The notes: generated from the letters alone by a model not told the origin. Shown: positions 12,066 to 23,795, counted from the first letter of the stretch. The stretch: DNA of 64,000 nucleotides from Anaeramoeba flamelloides (GCA_027625915.1 JANTQA010000015.1:4679001-4743000); one strand, 5' to 3'. Numbers and translations are program-made.

Positions 12066-14359
12066 GAGGAATTTCAATTTTTTTTTTGATTTTTTAGATA
12101 AAATTTCAAAAAATATTGAATTAAGAGAAAAATGAAATACATTTCTTTAGGCCAAAATTCAAATAATATTATGAATAATTTTTTAAAACTTCAATTTAAA
12201 CAATAGAAAATATTTGAAAAAACAAAACAAAAAAAAAAAATTGTAAAATAATTTCATTTAATATATTGGAATTAAATCAATAAAAAAAATTTTAATAGAT
12301 AAAGTAATCAACCCTAAATATAAATATAAAATAAAAAAATAACTTTTAATAATTATCAAAAGATAATAAAATAATCTTCGAAACCAAGAAAAAAAATCTT
12401 TGAAAAATTTAATATTAGTAAAAAGTGGAATAATATCTTTGTGAAATAGGAATTTTTCCTTTCTAAATTAATCCAGATCTTAAAAAATAATTTTTTATAT
12501 TTCGTCCCTTATTCAATAATATTTTTTATTTTATGTCTAGATTTTAAAAAGTAAAAAATTAAAAAATAGTAAAAATTAAAAAAAAAAAATCAATAATTAA
12601 TCTTACTCACAATATTGGCCAAACCATCAAATTTGAAAAAATTCTTGTTGAAAAAACTGACAAATTTTAATAATGAAAAAAAATATTATTTTTTATTAAA
12701 TTTTAATTTATATTTTTTTATTTTTAAATTATTTAGAATTAAATATATATATTGCTATTGAATGATAATCAATAAATAAAACAAAATTTCTATGCATTGT
12801 CAAAATATCTTTTTTATAATGAATAAATTATTTATTAAAGTATTTTAGGTCATGTTGGGGGTGTAAAAGGAACCCAAAAAATTTCCAGTAAAGTATGATG
12901 TATTTTAATCATCAGAAATAAGAAGTTTTTGATGTTTAGACAAACTTTTCAAAAAACAAAAAATAATTTTTTTTTTATGATAAAATTACAATGAAAAATA
13001 ACATCACAATAATCAAGAAAAAATTTTCAAATGTTGAAATTTTTTTCTCAAGCTTTTTTTTTTTTTTATGTAGGTAAGTATACAATTTTTAATTATAAAA
13101 TTTTCTTTCTAAGATAATTGTGTATAAATTCTATATTTTAGAATCCTTTCAAAACAATTCAAATTAAAAAAATTATTCCAAAGGCAATTAGGATATTTGT
13201 GGTTCTAAGGGAGATATATATATCACTTAGTATTACAATTTTTCGTTTTAAAATCATGAAAGACTTATAAAATCGTGTTTTTTTTGAATTTTTTACATGT
13301 TTTTTTCGTTTCATTCGTTGTTTTCGTTTTTTGTTTTTTTTGAAAAAGCCCTCGAATTCTTTTGAAAACATACTTTCCGTTTCTGGGATGTGAAAAAAAT
13401 GCAAACGAAAAAACTTACAAACAACAAAAAAAAACAAAAAAACAATTATATACTGCTAGGGCATACTTACCTTAAAAACGTTGAAAAACAATGGGTATTA
13501 GCAATTTCCCATTTAAGTGTGGGGTTTTGTATTTAAAACAATGGAAATAGTTTGATTTTCTATTTTGAAAACACCAGAACAATACAAAGTAGGGGTTAGG
13601 TTTAAAACTCTTGAAAATTATAAACTCTTTAGACACTGAGAAAAAGAATTATTTTTTTTTAAAAAAATTAATAGTTGGGGAAGAAAAGTGGTAAAAATTT
13701 AATTTTTTTACCAATTCCAAATAAGATCAACTTACCTAATTTTTTTGTGTTTTGATTTAACATATATATATATATATATATATAAGCTATTTCCAAGAAA
13801 GTGGGGCAAATTTATTTTAAAATATATTTATTAAACTCAATCTTCAAAAAAGTATTTAAATCTTCAAAATCATTAACCACCATTTATAGATTCTTGATAA
13901 TAATTCAATTTGTTTCTTAGTATTGTATTGCATAAATAAAATATATTAAAATTTCTGATCTCGATTTTATCTGATATTTTTTTGTGGTGAAAATTGGTGT
14001 TTATTATTTTCTTTTTGATCGAAAAAATCATTTTCATAACTTGTATAATCTCAACAAAATTTACAATATAATTAAAATCATATAACTGCGTTTTCGTGTT
14101 TAAAAAATCATTTGTCCCTTTCCATATTTCCGGTTTTTTATTGAAATTGGTAGTACATTGCTTTAACCAAAAAAAGTGCTATTTTTTTTTTTTCATTTTT
14201 TGGGAATATTTCAACTAACATGTTTTGAATTAAATACATAAGTGGTTTATTCAATCGGTATAAATATTAAACTTAATTTGGTATAGTTGATTAATGATTA
14301 CCATCACTAAAAAAGATTATTTTTTATGAAATGTAAAAAAAAATGCCACACTTTTTTGG

Positions 14360-14392
<33 letters not shown>

Positions 14393-16641
14393 CAGACAAA
14401 CTAATTTTACGCGCCGTTCACACATATAAAACCCGTTTAATAAAACCAAAAAAAACCGTCATACCTGTGATATATATATACATATTAGGAGATTTTTGGA
14501 AAAATAAAATTTTTCTCAAAATTATCATTTTTTTGAGATTATTATTATTATTTTAAACGAATTAATTTCTGATGAACACCCCCTTTTTACAAAATCAATT
14601 CGTTACATATTCTTTCAAAATATTTTATATTTTAACTCCTTAATATTGTATAAAACCTTAAAAGAATACAAAAGTATTGTAAAAAAAAAATAATTTCAAA
14701 TGGTTCATAAAACTTTTAATTGGAGAGTTATTTGTATATAATTCTCCTTGGATTTTTTTTTTTAAATTTAAATGAGATTGTTCTCATTTCTCATTTGAAA
14801 ATTAGTAATTGGTTCAGTTAAATAAGTGTTTCATTAAAGTAACGAAAATCATTTTTTTTTGCTTTTTTCATTGTGCAAAATTATAGAAAAAAATACACAA
14901 GATATCAAACAAAAAATACCTAAAAAAAAAAAAAAATATTTTTTTTTACGTTTTACTAAAATCAATTTAATTATTGGATAAATGATAAATATAAATATTT
15001 TATATTTTGAAAGAATATCTAAATAATTGATTTTGTAAAAAAGGGGTGTTCATAACCCAATTCGTTAAAATAATAACAACAATCTTAAAAAAAAAAAAAT
15101 GATAATTTTGAGAAAAAAAAATATTTTTGCAAAAAAACTCCTAATGTATTAAAAATTTTAATCCGTTAAAAAGGGAAAAAACTTGGTATTATGTTTCTTT
15201 TCAAGTCTCTAATTTCCTATAAAGAATTTTTTTTTCAGAATTATAAATATTCTTTTAACAAAATTAATACCAAAAACGAATTATAAAAAACAGTATTTTT
15301 TTTTATATATATATATTTGATAATAATTCTTTTTACTATGTAATTTTTTTATTACTATTTTCAATCTTTTTTAATAAATATCTACAATTAAAAATTTTTA
15401 TTTTTTTTTTTTTAAAAATATTAAATAATACAAAACACAATTATAACATTTTTTTCAATAATTTAAATTAGATATTACCAATAGCCAATTCTAGCTGTGA
15501 AGTTAAAATAACCGCAGAAATAACATGCAATAAACTTGATTTAAAAAACACATATGAAACAATTCTTAAAGACAAATGGGAAGAAATATTAGAATCATGG
15601 CTATTTTATTCATATAATGACCTGAAACTCAAGATGAGCCAGGGTACAATCAACACACCAAACAAACCTTCCAATTTCAGAAAAAAAAATAGAAATTCAT
15701 CTAAAATCAATACACCTAATATGAACACACATAATCTGAAAACACCAAAAACAAGCAATTATGGATTTTTAGGAGGAAACTTCACATCAGAAACACCATC
15801 TGAATTTTATGACTTTTCTTCGCCAGATTCAAACGATTTTTCCGATTTTTCTTATTCTCCACAATCAAATAACATGCTGCCCAATTTTTTTGAAGCCGGA
15901 GACACCATTATGAAAACAAGAGTGAAACAAACCCCTATAAGATCTAGATTACAAAATGAAACAACAATAAAAAAAAATAAAATCAATAGAAAACTTGATC
16001 TCGAAAATAAAAACCAAAATCAAAATCAAAATAAAAACCAAAATTCAAAACAATTTTATAATTTCCCAAATAAATCAAGAAGACAAAACATAAAATTCAT
16101 GATGTCTTCGTTGGGCTCAGAACAATCTCCAATTTCAAACGAACTCTCGGGGTATCTAAAGGAAAACGAAAACGAAAAACAAAAATCCAATTTAAATAAT
16201 ACCATATTGTTTACCGAAGAAAATGAAAACGAGCAACTGCAATTTAACGAATTATCGGAAAACCTTGAAGACGTTGAAAAGCAATTTAATGAAAAAGATA
16301 AAGAAGCAAATAAATTGTTAGACAAGGAATTTGAATCAGCCCTCGAAGAAAAAATACAAAGCATACTAAAATCTCAAAAAAAAATAGAAAATGTATTAAC
16401 AAAATTAAAGGAAAATAATATAGAAATTAATTTGCCAAACGAGGGCAGTACTGGATTGCAAATTAAAAAGGCGTTAACCTCCTTTTTTAAATATTCTTTA
16501 GTTTCTGGCGTTTCAATTTTTGCTACGTATGCTACAATTTCTATTTTAAATGATGAAGAATTAAAAAATTATTCTTTTTGGAATAAAGCAATAAAAAAAG
16601 TTTCTAATTTAATACCCAAAAAAAATCAAAATAAAAAATAA
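8803..16641 (+). CDS. VASt-domain single-TM protein (Aster/GRAMD1-like), 2 exons, 6.3 kb intron
   Basis: Exon 1 is 8803-9135 (111 codons) and exon 2 is 15472-16641 (389 codons plus TAA), giving about 500 residues. The intron is GTAAGA...TTAG, phase 0 at both ends. Each exon alone holds half a VASt fold: exon 1 has DCSTVEFFNQYF, then ITQWD and ESFLIQTTYK; exon 2 opens ILPIANSSCEVKITAEI and continues to WEEILESWLFY. Together they follow the order of the VASt domain of GRAMD1/Aster and Lam sterol-transfer proteins, which act at ER-membrane contacts. After it comes a disordered Asn/Ser/Thr-rich linker with an NQNQNQNKNQN run, a charged coiled stretch (about 300-400), one membrane segment (SFFKYSLVSGVSIFATYA), and a short basic tail. 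A GRAM domain is not seen. The exon 2 frame is closed by TAG just upstream of its acceptor, so splicing is required. Confidence 0.78.
10527..11146 (-). pseudogene. relic of a BTB-like gene, copy B, inside the VASt intron
   Basis: Antisense to the host gene. From 5' to 3': a block whose frames give VHKCVVGHQSN followed, one frame over, by FAGHEIRIF, which together resemble the BTB/POZ helix 'vHKcvL..rS..Fa'; G and C homopolymers; a block ending in TTCGTTTAG with RHPKIC or DILKYA-type frames; and a final open stretch from LVINIYEINEI to KYNWDVGINQSS and TAA. The last two blocks match copy A at 3832-4110. Frames are broken and the last acceptor reads CACCTG in place of TTTAG in copy A. BTB identity is tentative; homology to copy A is clear. 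Confidence 0.45.
11680..12005. repeat. old dispersed repeat, partner of 50560-50905
   Basis: Direct, diverged similarity to 50560-50905: shared CCTAAATTTCATCAA near the start, a TTTACCTTTAATCCAG/TTTATCTTTAATTCAG block, then AAGATAAAG and an ATTGGTTTAT..AATAA end. No coding frame is kept in both. Origin unknown. Confidence 0.5.
12028..12062. repeat. (TA)n microsatellite
   Basis: About 17 TA units in a row. Shorter tracts of the same kind sit at 13761-13784, 14369-14392 and 51649-51680. Confidence 0.95.
13784..13900. repeat. dispersed repeat shared with 29304-29420
   Basis: Both copies begin AAGCTATTTC, then an AAGTRGNGCAAATTT block, ATTTTAAAATAT and CAAA/TCAAA-rich sequence. One lies in the VASt intron, the other in the BAR intron; both are non-coding and diverged. 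Confidence 0.55.
14479..15150. repeat. long inverted-repeat element (about 150 bp arms) in the VASt intron
   Basis: Left arm about 14479-14632 and right arm about 14990-15150 are reverse complements with a few gaps. Outer ends read ATATTAGGAG and CTCCTAATGTAT. About 20 bases are perfect at 14514-14533 against 15094-15113, and GAACACCCC..TTTTTAC is mirrored. The loop is about 360 bp and non-coding. In the host pre-mRNA this would fold into a long hairpin. MITE or foldback element likely. Confidence 0.75.
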
Positions 16642-17249
16642 TAATTATTTATTAATAAACAAATATAGATATATTAATATTCATAGTAAAACTGTGAGTT
16701 TTCAAAAATAAATTAAAAAATTACTTTTATACCAAAAAAAAAAAAAAAAAAAAAAATCAAGAAAAAAAAAATAATTTGATATTGTTTTAAAACATTAATA
16801 TTATCAAACGTTATTTTAAATGTTTTTTTTTTTTTAGAAAAAAAGACTTCTTTTCCATTTTATTATTTTTTTTTCTACTCATAATAATTATAATCTTTAA
16901 TTTATTTTTTTAGGTTTTTTTTTTTTTTTTTTGGAATGAACCCACACCAACAGACTTATAAACTATATTACACCCAAGAATTATTTATTTTTACATGTAA
17001 TGATTTTATTTGGAATAATATCAAGAAAATCAAATAAAAATTCTTTATCGTTGTATCACCAAAAAAAAAAAATAAAAATCACATTATATCAAAGATATTG
17101 AATATTACAAAAATGAAAAATCGATTCTCTGAAGAAACAAATATTCAATGTTTTTTCGAAATAATAGAAAAAAAAATCTTTCATTTTGGAATTGATCTTT
17201 TATCGTGAAAATAAATATTTCTGGTTATATTTTTTTTATAAAAAAATAA
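16642..17249. other. 3' flank of the VASt gene, no gene seen
   Basis: Poly(A)/(T)-rich DNA after the stop codon. Tandem TAA stops end the frame. No other feature. Confidence 0.4.
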
Positions 17250-17885
17250 TGTATGAATAAATATAAACACCATTTCAAAAATTGTGAATCACCAGAAATA
17301 ATAAATTGAAAAAAAAAAAATATCCATTTGTATTCAAGAACAATTAATAACTAAATCTGATTTGTAATTTATTTTTAAATCATTCTAAATATATAAAAAC
17401 CCGATATTTCAAAAATTAAAAAAAAATAATATCAAAAACTAAAAAAATAGTGATTCACAATTTTTAAAATGATTTATCGATTTTTATTACTGAACTTTTA
17501 TTGAAAAAAAAGTTGAAAAACAATTTTTTATATTAATAATTAAATTCATTTTCAAAGACATTACATGACCTCAATTTTCTTAGTGATTATTTGTCTATTC
17601 GAAGATCTTTTTTTTCCTACAGTATCTTTTACAAAAAAAAGAAAAAGAACCAGTTAAAGAAAAACAAAAGAAAAACTAAAAAATGAAAAAGCAAAACGAA
17701 AATTTGCAAAATTCGAAAAACAAAAGAAAAACAAAAACTAAAATTTTCAAAATTAGAAAAAATGATTCTGATCGAAAAATATTGAAAATATTTTTTTGTT
17801 AAGAATACTGGAATAAACCCTCAAAACAACTTCCATTAACATTATAAAGTGAGTCAAAATTTTTGAAAAATAGTTATATTGTTAG
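17250..17885. repeat. MITE-like element, family F1, copy 1
   Basis: About 610-630 bp, matching 35865-36490 along its length. Left end ATAAAC...ATTTCAAAAATTGTGAATCA and right end TGAGTCAAAATTTTTGAAAA are inverted. A third copy of the end motif (17450-17470) lies inside in the orientation of the right end, so the left 200 bp alone also forms a hairpin. No coding capacity. A worn third copy is at about 56020-56290. Confidence 0.7.
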
Positions 17886-17944
17886 GTTTGGTTTAGATAG
17901 ATATCAACTCCAATCCAAAAACATTTTTATGAATTTATTACATA

Positions 17945-18139
17945 TAGTCAGTTCCACTTTTAAGGCACAAACTTTGAACGGAATTTAAGACACAATAAAA
18001 AAATCAAATCAAGGCACAAAATTCAGATTCTAGTAAAACAAATTGTAAAAAAAAAATATCATATTTGGTGCCTTAATTTGAGATTTTTTTGTGCCTTAAA
18101 TTTCTTTGAAAGTCTGTGCTTTAAATTTGGAACTGACTG
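17945..18139. repeat. 195 bp near-palindromic MITE with TA target duplication
   Basis: Arms of about 75 bp are reverse complements: left AGTCAGTTCC...AAGGCACAAA, right TTTGGTGCCTT...GGAACTGACT. TA dinucleotides flank both ends (17943-17944 and 18140-18141). The TA duplication and CAGT-type tips fit a Tc1/mariner-class MITE. It is non-coding and sits between the VASt and Sds3-like genes. Confidence 0.8.
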
Positions 18140-18141
18140 TA

Positions 18142-19541
18142 ATAAAAAATATTTAAAAAATTAGAATTAAGTCTAATTTTCATTTCACCCAACTCAGAAT
18201 TTTCATTTTTAAATAATATATAAATCTACCCAACTTAAAATTTACTTTGGAATTAGTACAATAATCAAAAATGGAATTTGGTGTAATTTTTAACGTTGAA
18301 AAAAATCATAATTTTTTTTCGAAAGAGATGTTTTGGAGCCAAAAAGTTGTATTTTTGGTTTTAGTAATATTTCAGATAAGTTTTTATTATACTGAAGAAA
18401 AAAAAAATAAAGAATGGAAACCATCTAGAAATTGATTTATAATTTATTTCATATGAAAAGTTGATCCTAATTTAACTGGTTTGAATTATCAGTATAAACT
18501 TTTGATTCAATTTTTTTTTTATGCATCTAAACAAACAAAGGGATCTCATTTGAAGAATAAAAATTTTGAATCGTTCTGAATTAACACTAAAAAATAGAAT
18601 CAATCTTGAAATTATGACATAAATATAATTAATTTTTGTTTTACTGTTATAAGGATAATAAATGTAATAATATATTCGTCATATTTTTATTTCGACTGAT
18701 ATATATCAAGAAATAGAGGGCAATTTGTGTTCGATAATTATTTTCCTTGTTTCCTTTTTATGTAGTGTTGTGTTTATCTATATTACATCAACAAAGAATC
18801 CTAAATGAAAAGAATTGTGAAAAAATTGAAATATATAAAAGATCAATCTAAATTTTTTTCCTATTTATGAATAAAATAACAGCATTAGATGTTGATAAAT
18901 AATTTTTTGATTTAAAGTTATTTGACGATAATTAATTCATACCACAAATAGTATTTTTAGTTAATCGAAATAACTTTATATACTAAAACTTTTTCTCATC
19001 ACTACAAGATCACATATATAGCATCTAATAATCAAGCAAAGTAACAAAAAAAAAACCCAATAGCACAAAAAGATTATTAATAAAAACATAAATCCTTTTT
19101 ATTTTTAAACTGAAGCAAAAATCTCAAAAAATATTTTACCTTATCCCCTCGAGATTTGCCTGAAAATTCATTTTTTTTTGTGTACCTTCTTTGAATACTT
19201 CAGGTTTTCATCAAAAAGTATGCAAACAACAAATGAAAAAATAATTTTCAATATTTAAAATAATTTTTCAAATTTGATTTTTCCAAAGAATTTGCAAAAG
19301 AATTTATATTTCTTTTTTGAGGTATTGAATTACCACAAAAACTTCTATTAAATAAAAATAAACATCAACCCATAAACAGATTCTTTTTCATATCATAAAA
19401 ACTTAAGAACTATATAAAAAGAAAAATTTTTCACATGTTATTCAACAAAACACAACTCTTTGATCAAATTAATTCAATTCCTAGGGTTTTTAAAATCATT
19501 TTTTTTTTTTTTCATAACCTCTTTCAACTTTATCTTAAAAA
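18142..19541. other. intergenic, upstream of the Sds3-like gene
   Basis: No gene or repeat recognised. The last 150 bp, with a T14 run and ACCTCTTTCAACTTTATC before the ATG, should be promoter and leader. Confidence 0.4.
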
Positions 19542-22500
19542 ATGACTAATACTGATATGGATGTAGAAAAAATTGAAACAAACATAAACAGAGAATTTTC
19601 GAACACTAACAACACACAAAATCAAACACAAACACAAAACTTACAACAACAATCACAAACAACCCAGAACCAAAATCAAAAAGAAACCAACAATGAAAAA
19701 ACTTTCTCAACATCAAAAAACCTACTAAACTCCACAAATTTAAATTTAGGACAAAACAAGGAAGAGGAATTTCAATTATTAATTAACGAACTAAAGTCTA
19801 ATAACATGCAAATCGGAGAACAAGAAAAAAAACTTGTTAAAAAAGCACATTTAAAATTCTTAGAGGAAATGGAATTATTAAAGACAGATAGAGACGAACA
19901 ATTACAGGAGATCCAAAATTGGTATGACTACCATGTCACGAATTTAAAAAATTCTTTTGAGTTTGAAAAAAAACAATACCAAGATTCTTTCGAAGAAGAG
20001 AAAAAATATTTAAAACAAAAAATCCTTCTTGATATTAAAAAAAAAGATACAGCTCTCAAACAAATGTTGCAAAACCAACAAAAAAAAAAATCGTCAGAAT
20101 CTAATGAGCCTCCTAAAAATGTTTATCTTGAATTTTTACAACAACTCAACCGTAAATCTTCAGTTTTTTTCTTTTCTTTTCTTTTCTTTTGTTTTGATGC
20201 TGAGTTTTTTTTTAGGTTTTTGTTTGTTTTGACTTCTCAAAATTTTTCAAAGAATAATAAACAGACCAACCAACTTTTACATTCAATAAATTAGCAAAGC
20301 GCTTCAGATTAATTCATAATAATGGAAAAATTTGTTTGATCTGTTTTTAGTTTGAGTTTTTTTTGCTTATTACCAATTACTCTAATGCCAAAAAAATTTT
20401 CTGTTTGGAGAATTTTTTCTAATAATTTCTCAAAATATGAATTTTTTTTTCTTTTATTATTTTTTTGTCTTTTCTTTTATGAACCTTCCTTTCAATAGAA
20501 CAAAAATTTGATAGAACAATTGAAATTGAACCAGAATTAAAACAAATTGAAGAATTATGTAAGTTTTCAAGTTTTTAATTCTTTAAAGTTAATTTTCTTT
20601 CGAAAAATTAACCAATAAAATTTCAATTTCATTTAAATTCCATATATTGTAATTCAATTTTTTTCTTTAATTTTATATTCTTATTCCGATTCTTTTAATT
20701 TAATCAAAATTCGTTTATTAAATACTGAGAAATTTAAAATCAATTTACACTTTTTTCCTTCTCATTTCTAAAATGCCTAAGATTTGTCTTTGAAACCAAT
20801 TATTACGTATAACTGTTGAGAGAAAAATGATGGTCAGAGAAAAATAGTTGGTCAGCAATTTTAATTGGGATCCTTACTGAAAATGATTTTTAATTTCAAT
20901 CGTTTGTGAAATAACTAAAAAAAATAACAATAATCTACTTATTAGAATTAGGATTAATGCAATTCTACTTTTTCAAAAAATTATCTCTTATAATCTAAAG
21001 CAAGTTAAAAAATTACCATTTTCAGAATTAATAGTAAACTTTACTAGAACATGGATTTTTTTAAAATAACCTGATCTACTTTAGTTATCAACCATTCAAA
21101 TGAGTATTCTACACACACCCCAGATTAATGAACTTGTAGCACCTTTAAACCTGGATTTATATAAAAGTCACCTAGTTATCAATAGGATTTGATTTTCAAT
21201 TTTACTAAGGTTTCCAATTAAAAATGGTTTCCAACCATTTTTCTGTGTCCAACATTTTTCTCTCAAAAGTCACAAAGGAAACTATTCTGGAAACAATCTG
21301 AAATTTATAAGAAAATTATATGAAAATTATATGGGTGTTTTCATGTTAAATGAGAAAAACCTTCCGTCTCATCATTTCTCGTTTTTTTTTATTTCTATTA
21401 TTATTTGACAGTTATCATTCCGACTTTTAAAATAAAAGAGAAACAAGCTGCAATAACACTGTCTAAGGAGTTCTGAAATGAAAATGAGACCATTAAAGTT
21501 AACTCGATCTCTTGTAAAGAAGGATAATAAACATACAACGTCAATTAAAAAAAAAAAAAAGAATTCAAGTGAAAATTTTTTCCTATTTAATACTGCAATA
21601 CGAGAAATTTTGCACCAGTTTTTAATTTTATATTCAAGATTTTATTAAACCCAAAAAAAGATCATTAATAATTCTCATTTATAAACCCAACAAATAATTA
21701 TGACCCATTTAAAAATGAAAAAACACTATTTTTTTACAAAATATTTCTTTAATCAATTTTTTAAAATAAGAAAGTATTTTATCTAGATTACAGATGTTTT
21801 TAAAAAGCGATTATCATGCGTTTAAAAAATGTTGTTCAAACGTGTAAATTATGCAGTCCGGTTTACACTTTTGAAAAATTTTGGTTACTCATATTTTAAT
21901 CTTGAGCACCATTGTTTTCCAATTAATAAATTGAAAAAATTTAATTCAATTTACGAAAATTGTTTTTCAACAATGAATTAAGATTCTGATAACATTTCCA
22001 CAGATTAATTCAAAACGAAAATTGACTCATTATTTAATTTGGCTCTTTTCTTGTTGGATTTTTGAGATAAAATTAATTTTTTTTAAATAACAATTGTGCC
22101 GGAGACATATATCTTTTGATACTAAAGTAATTTAATTTGTATTTTTTTAAAAAAGGGATCAAAACAAAAATACTGGAAAAGGGTAACTATTTATTATCTG
22201 TTAGTAATGATTAATTAAATCTTAGGACAAAAGTAAAGTTTGTAAAAACTGTAATTTGATAAAAAAACAATATTCAAAAAATAAAAATTTTTTTTTGAAT
22301 AGAACAAAAGAAAAATGTACCTTAATTTCAAAAAAAAAAAAATTAATCAAAAAAATGAAAAAAAAAAGAATTCAAAATTTTTGAATAAAATTACTCAATT
22401 TATAACTGGGCTAAAATTATTGGAAAATAGTTTATTTTATGTTAATCTCTCTTTTTCGTTAAATAATATGAAAATTATTTTTAAACGATGTCTTTTTTGT

Positions 22501-22816
22501 TTTTTTATTCAATAGAGAAGAAGAAAATTTGTCAAAATTCACTTCATTTCTTCCAAGTAAAAATTTCAAAAAAATAAAAACCATGACAGTAAAAATAATT
22601 AATTCTCTTAATAATAAAATAGTATAATGTAAAAGAAGTGAAAACAAAAAATATTGTGTTAAATTGATTTTTTAATTTTTTAGTATTTAATTTTAGTTTT
22701 GAAAAAAAAAAAAATACACTTGATAAATAATATTCAAAGTAAACGAAAAAAAAATGCCACTTACAGAAGAAGAAATACAACAAGATATTTCAATTATTAG
22801 ATCAACAAATTTTTAA
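19542..22816 (+). CDS. Sds3/BRMS1-like chromatin protein, 3 exons
   Basis: Exons 19542-20151, 20499-20558 and 22740-22816 (introns 347 and 2181 bp; both GT-AG, both split a codon after its first base) give 248 residues. The N terminus is an Asn/Gln/Thr-rich disordered tail. Residues about 74-175 are a long charged coil (EEEFQLLINELKS, then LKTDRDEQLQEIQNWYDYH and SFEEEKKYLKQKILLDI) with the pattern of the Sds3-like domain, which anchors Sin3-histone deacetylase complexes in the nucleus. Exon 2 gives KFDRTIEIEPELKQIEEL; exon 3 gives NEKKMPLTEEEIQQDISII, like the acidic 'EEI..Di..I' end of that family. The open frame of exon 1 runs on past its donor but becomes Phe-rich. Exon 3 is short and its acceptor (TTCAAAG) is weak, so its exact start is the least certain part. 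Confidence 0.62.
20813..21272. repeat. inverted-repeat element in Sds3-like intron 2
   Basis: Left arm 20813-20895 (ACTGTTGAGAGAAAAATG...) and right arm about 21190-21272 (...CATTTTTCTCTCAAAAGT) are reverse complements with scattered changes, including mirrored TTTTAATTGG and CCTTA blocks. The loop is about 300 bp and non-coding. Probably a MITE; it would make a hairpin in the intron transcript. Confidence 0.65.
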
Positions 22817-23212
22817 CATCAAGATTCTTCGATGACGCAATCGTATACAAGCAATCAGCAAAATACATATAATTAATATCAAAACCAAGATTTTTATTAT
22901 TATTTTAAAAGAAAAATCATTTCGGATTTATTTAATTTAACTTTACATTTTTTTTTTTCTTAAAATTCAAAAAAATTATTTTTGTTTTTTCTTTAAATTT
23001 AAAAAATGATCTATTTGGTTTTCAAAAAAATTATTTTTTTGATAAAAACCAGTTTGAATTTTTGTTTTTTGAAAATAAAAAAAATAACTACGATTTAAAA
23101 ATAATTTGTCACACTTCTAAATTAATAAATATATTGTAGCCAAGAAAAATTTATTTACTATTCATTATTTTTTTTTTTTAATAAAAACTTTTTTTTTTTT
23201 TTTTTTTATTAT
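22817..23212. other. 3' flank of the Sds3-like gene
   Basis: For about 20 codons after the stop the same frame continues HQDSSMTQSYTSNQQNTYN, then a second TAA. Its Gln/Ser/Asn composition is like the gene's own tail. The remainder is A/T-rich with no feature. Confidence 0.4.
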
Positions 23213-23795
23213 TATTGAAGAAGTGTAAATTACACTCTAGTTGCCATTAGACTTAAATTCCCTTTCAGAAATTTAAGCGTAAAATCATAGATTTCTCGAT
23301 TATTAATTAATGAAAATAATTTTAAGCTATCACAGTTAAAAATTATTTCCTTAAGATTTATTTCTTTTAATTTATTGTGAAAAATTAATCTATCTTTTTC
23401 ATAGTAAGGACATGTCCATAAAAAGAGATCAATATTTTCTATAATTTCCTTCTTTTTATACTTTAAACATAAAGGAACAAATTTATTTGAATTTTTATTA
23501 ATTACATAGTAATATCTATTTAAGCAGTTAGTGAATGCCCTGGATTTTAGAATTGTTGAGCTTGAGGGATAACTTAAATATTTTTGTGTTTTAAATAAAT
23601 AATTTTGATTTCTAATTATTGTGAGATATTTTTCGACCTTCCAACTTGTAGAATTCAACAACTCGTTATATGTGTATTTGTATATTTCTTTTTTTAGTTC
23701 GATAATATCTTTTAAATTCCAAATGATTTTATTATTTATTCTTTGATTAAACTTTATTAATTTTTCTAAATTAGGAAGAGATAAATTTCCTAATT
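23213..23795 (-). mobile_element. 5'-truncated LINE, copy 1 (3' end of the RT open frame)
   Basis: Minus-strand frame from LGNLSLPNLEKLIKFNQR through a 143-codon stretch (23230-23661) to a stop. It holds the C-terminal zinc-knuckle region typical of non-LTR retrotransposon polymerases: a Cys, a run KEIIENIDLFLWTCPYYEK, then a charged end. The 3' tail, AGTGTAATTTACACTTC followed by AATAAT and an A-rich run, is shared with the copy at 45405-45790. No RT core remains, as expected from 5' truncation on insertion. It lies just downstream of the Sds3-like gene. Confidence 0.75.

Larger units (their letters stand above)
9136..15471 (+). other. giant intron of the VASt gene (6336 bp) and its contents
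   Basis: Bounded by GTAAGATTTC and AATTTAAATTAG. Inside lie a short direct repeat (TTTCTTTTTGTTTGAGAATT, about 9184 and 9285), a BTB-like relic on the minus strand (10527-11146), a diverged dispersed repeat (11680-12005), (TA)n tracts, a repeat shared with the BAR-gene intron (13784-13900), and a long hairpin element (14479-15150). No exon needed to complete the VASt fold is missing. Confidence 0.65.

Noticed and set aside
14326-14556. Frame containing IYIYIYIYI
   Set aside because: Translated (TA)n microsatellite within the VASt intron.
22740-22886. TAA read as glutamine (altered genetic code), suggested by in-frame TAAs in Gln-like contexts at 22.8, 53.0 and 53.9 kb
   Set aside because: The firmly identified genes (Myb, VASt, PAS, BAR, SANT/U-box) have no internal TAA over some 2,400 codons and end in TAA, with non-coding sequence after it.
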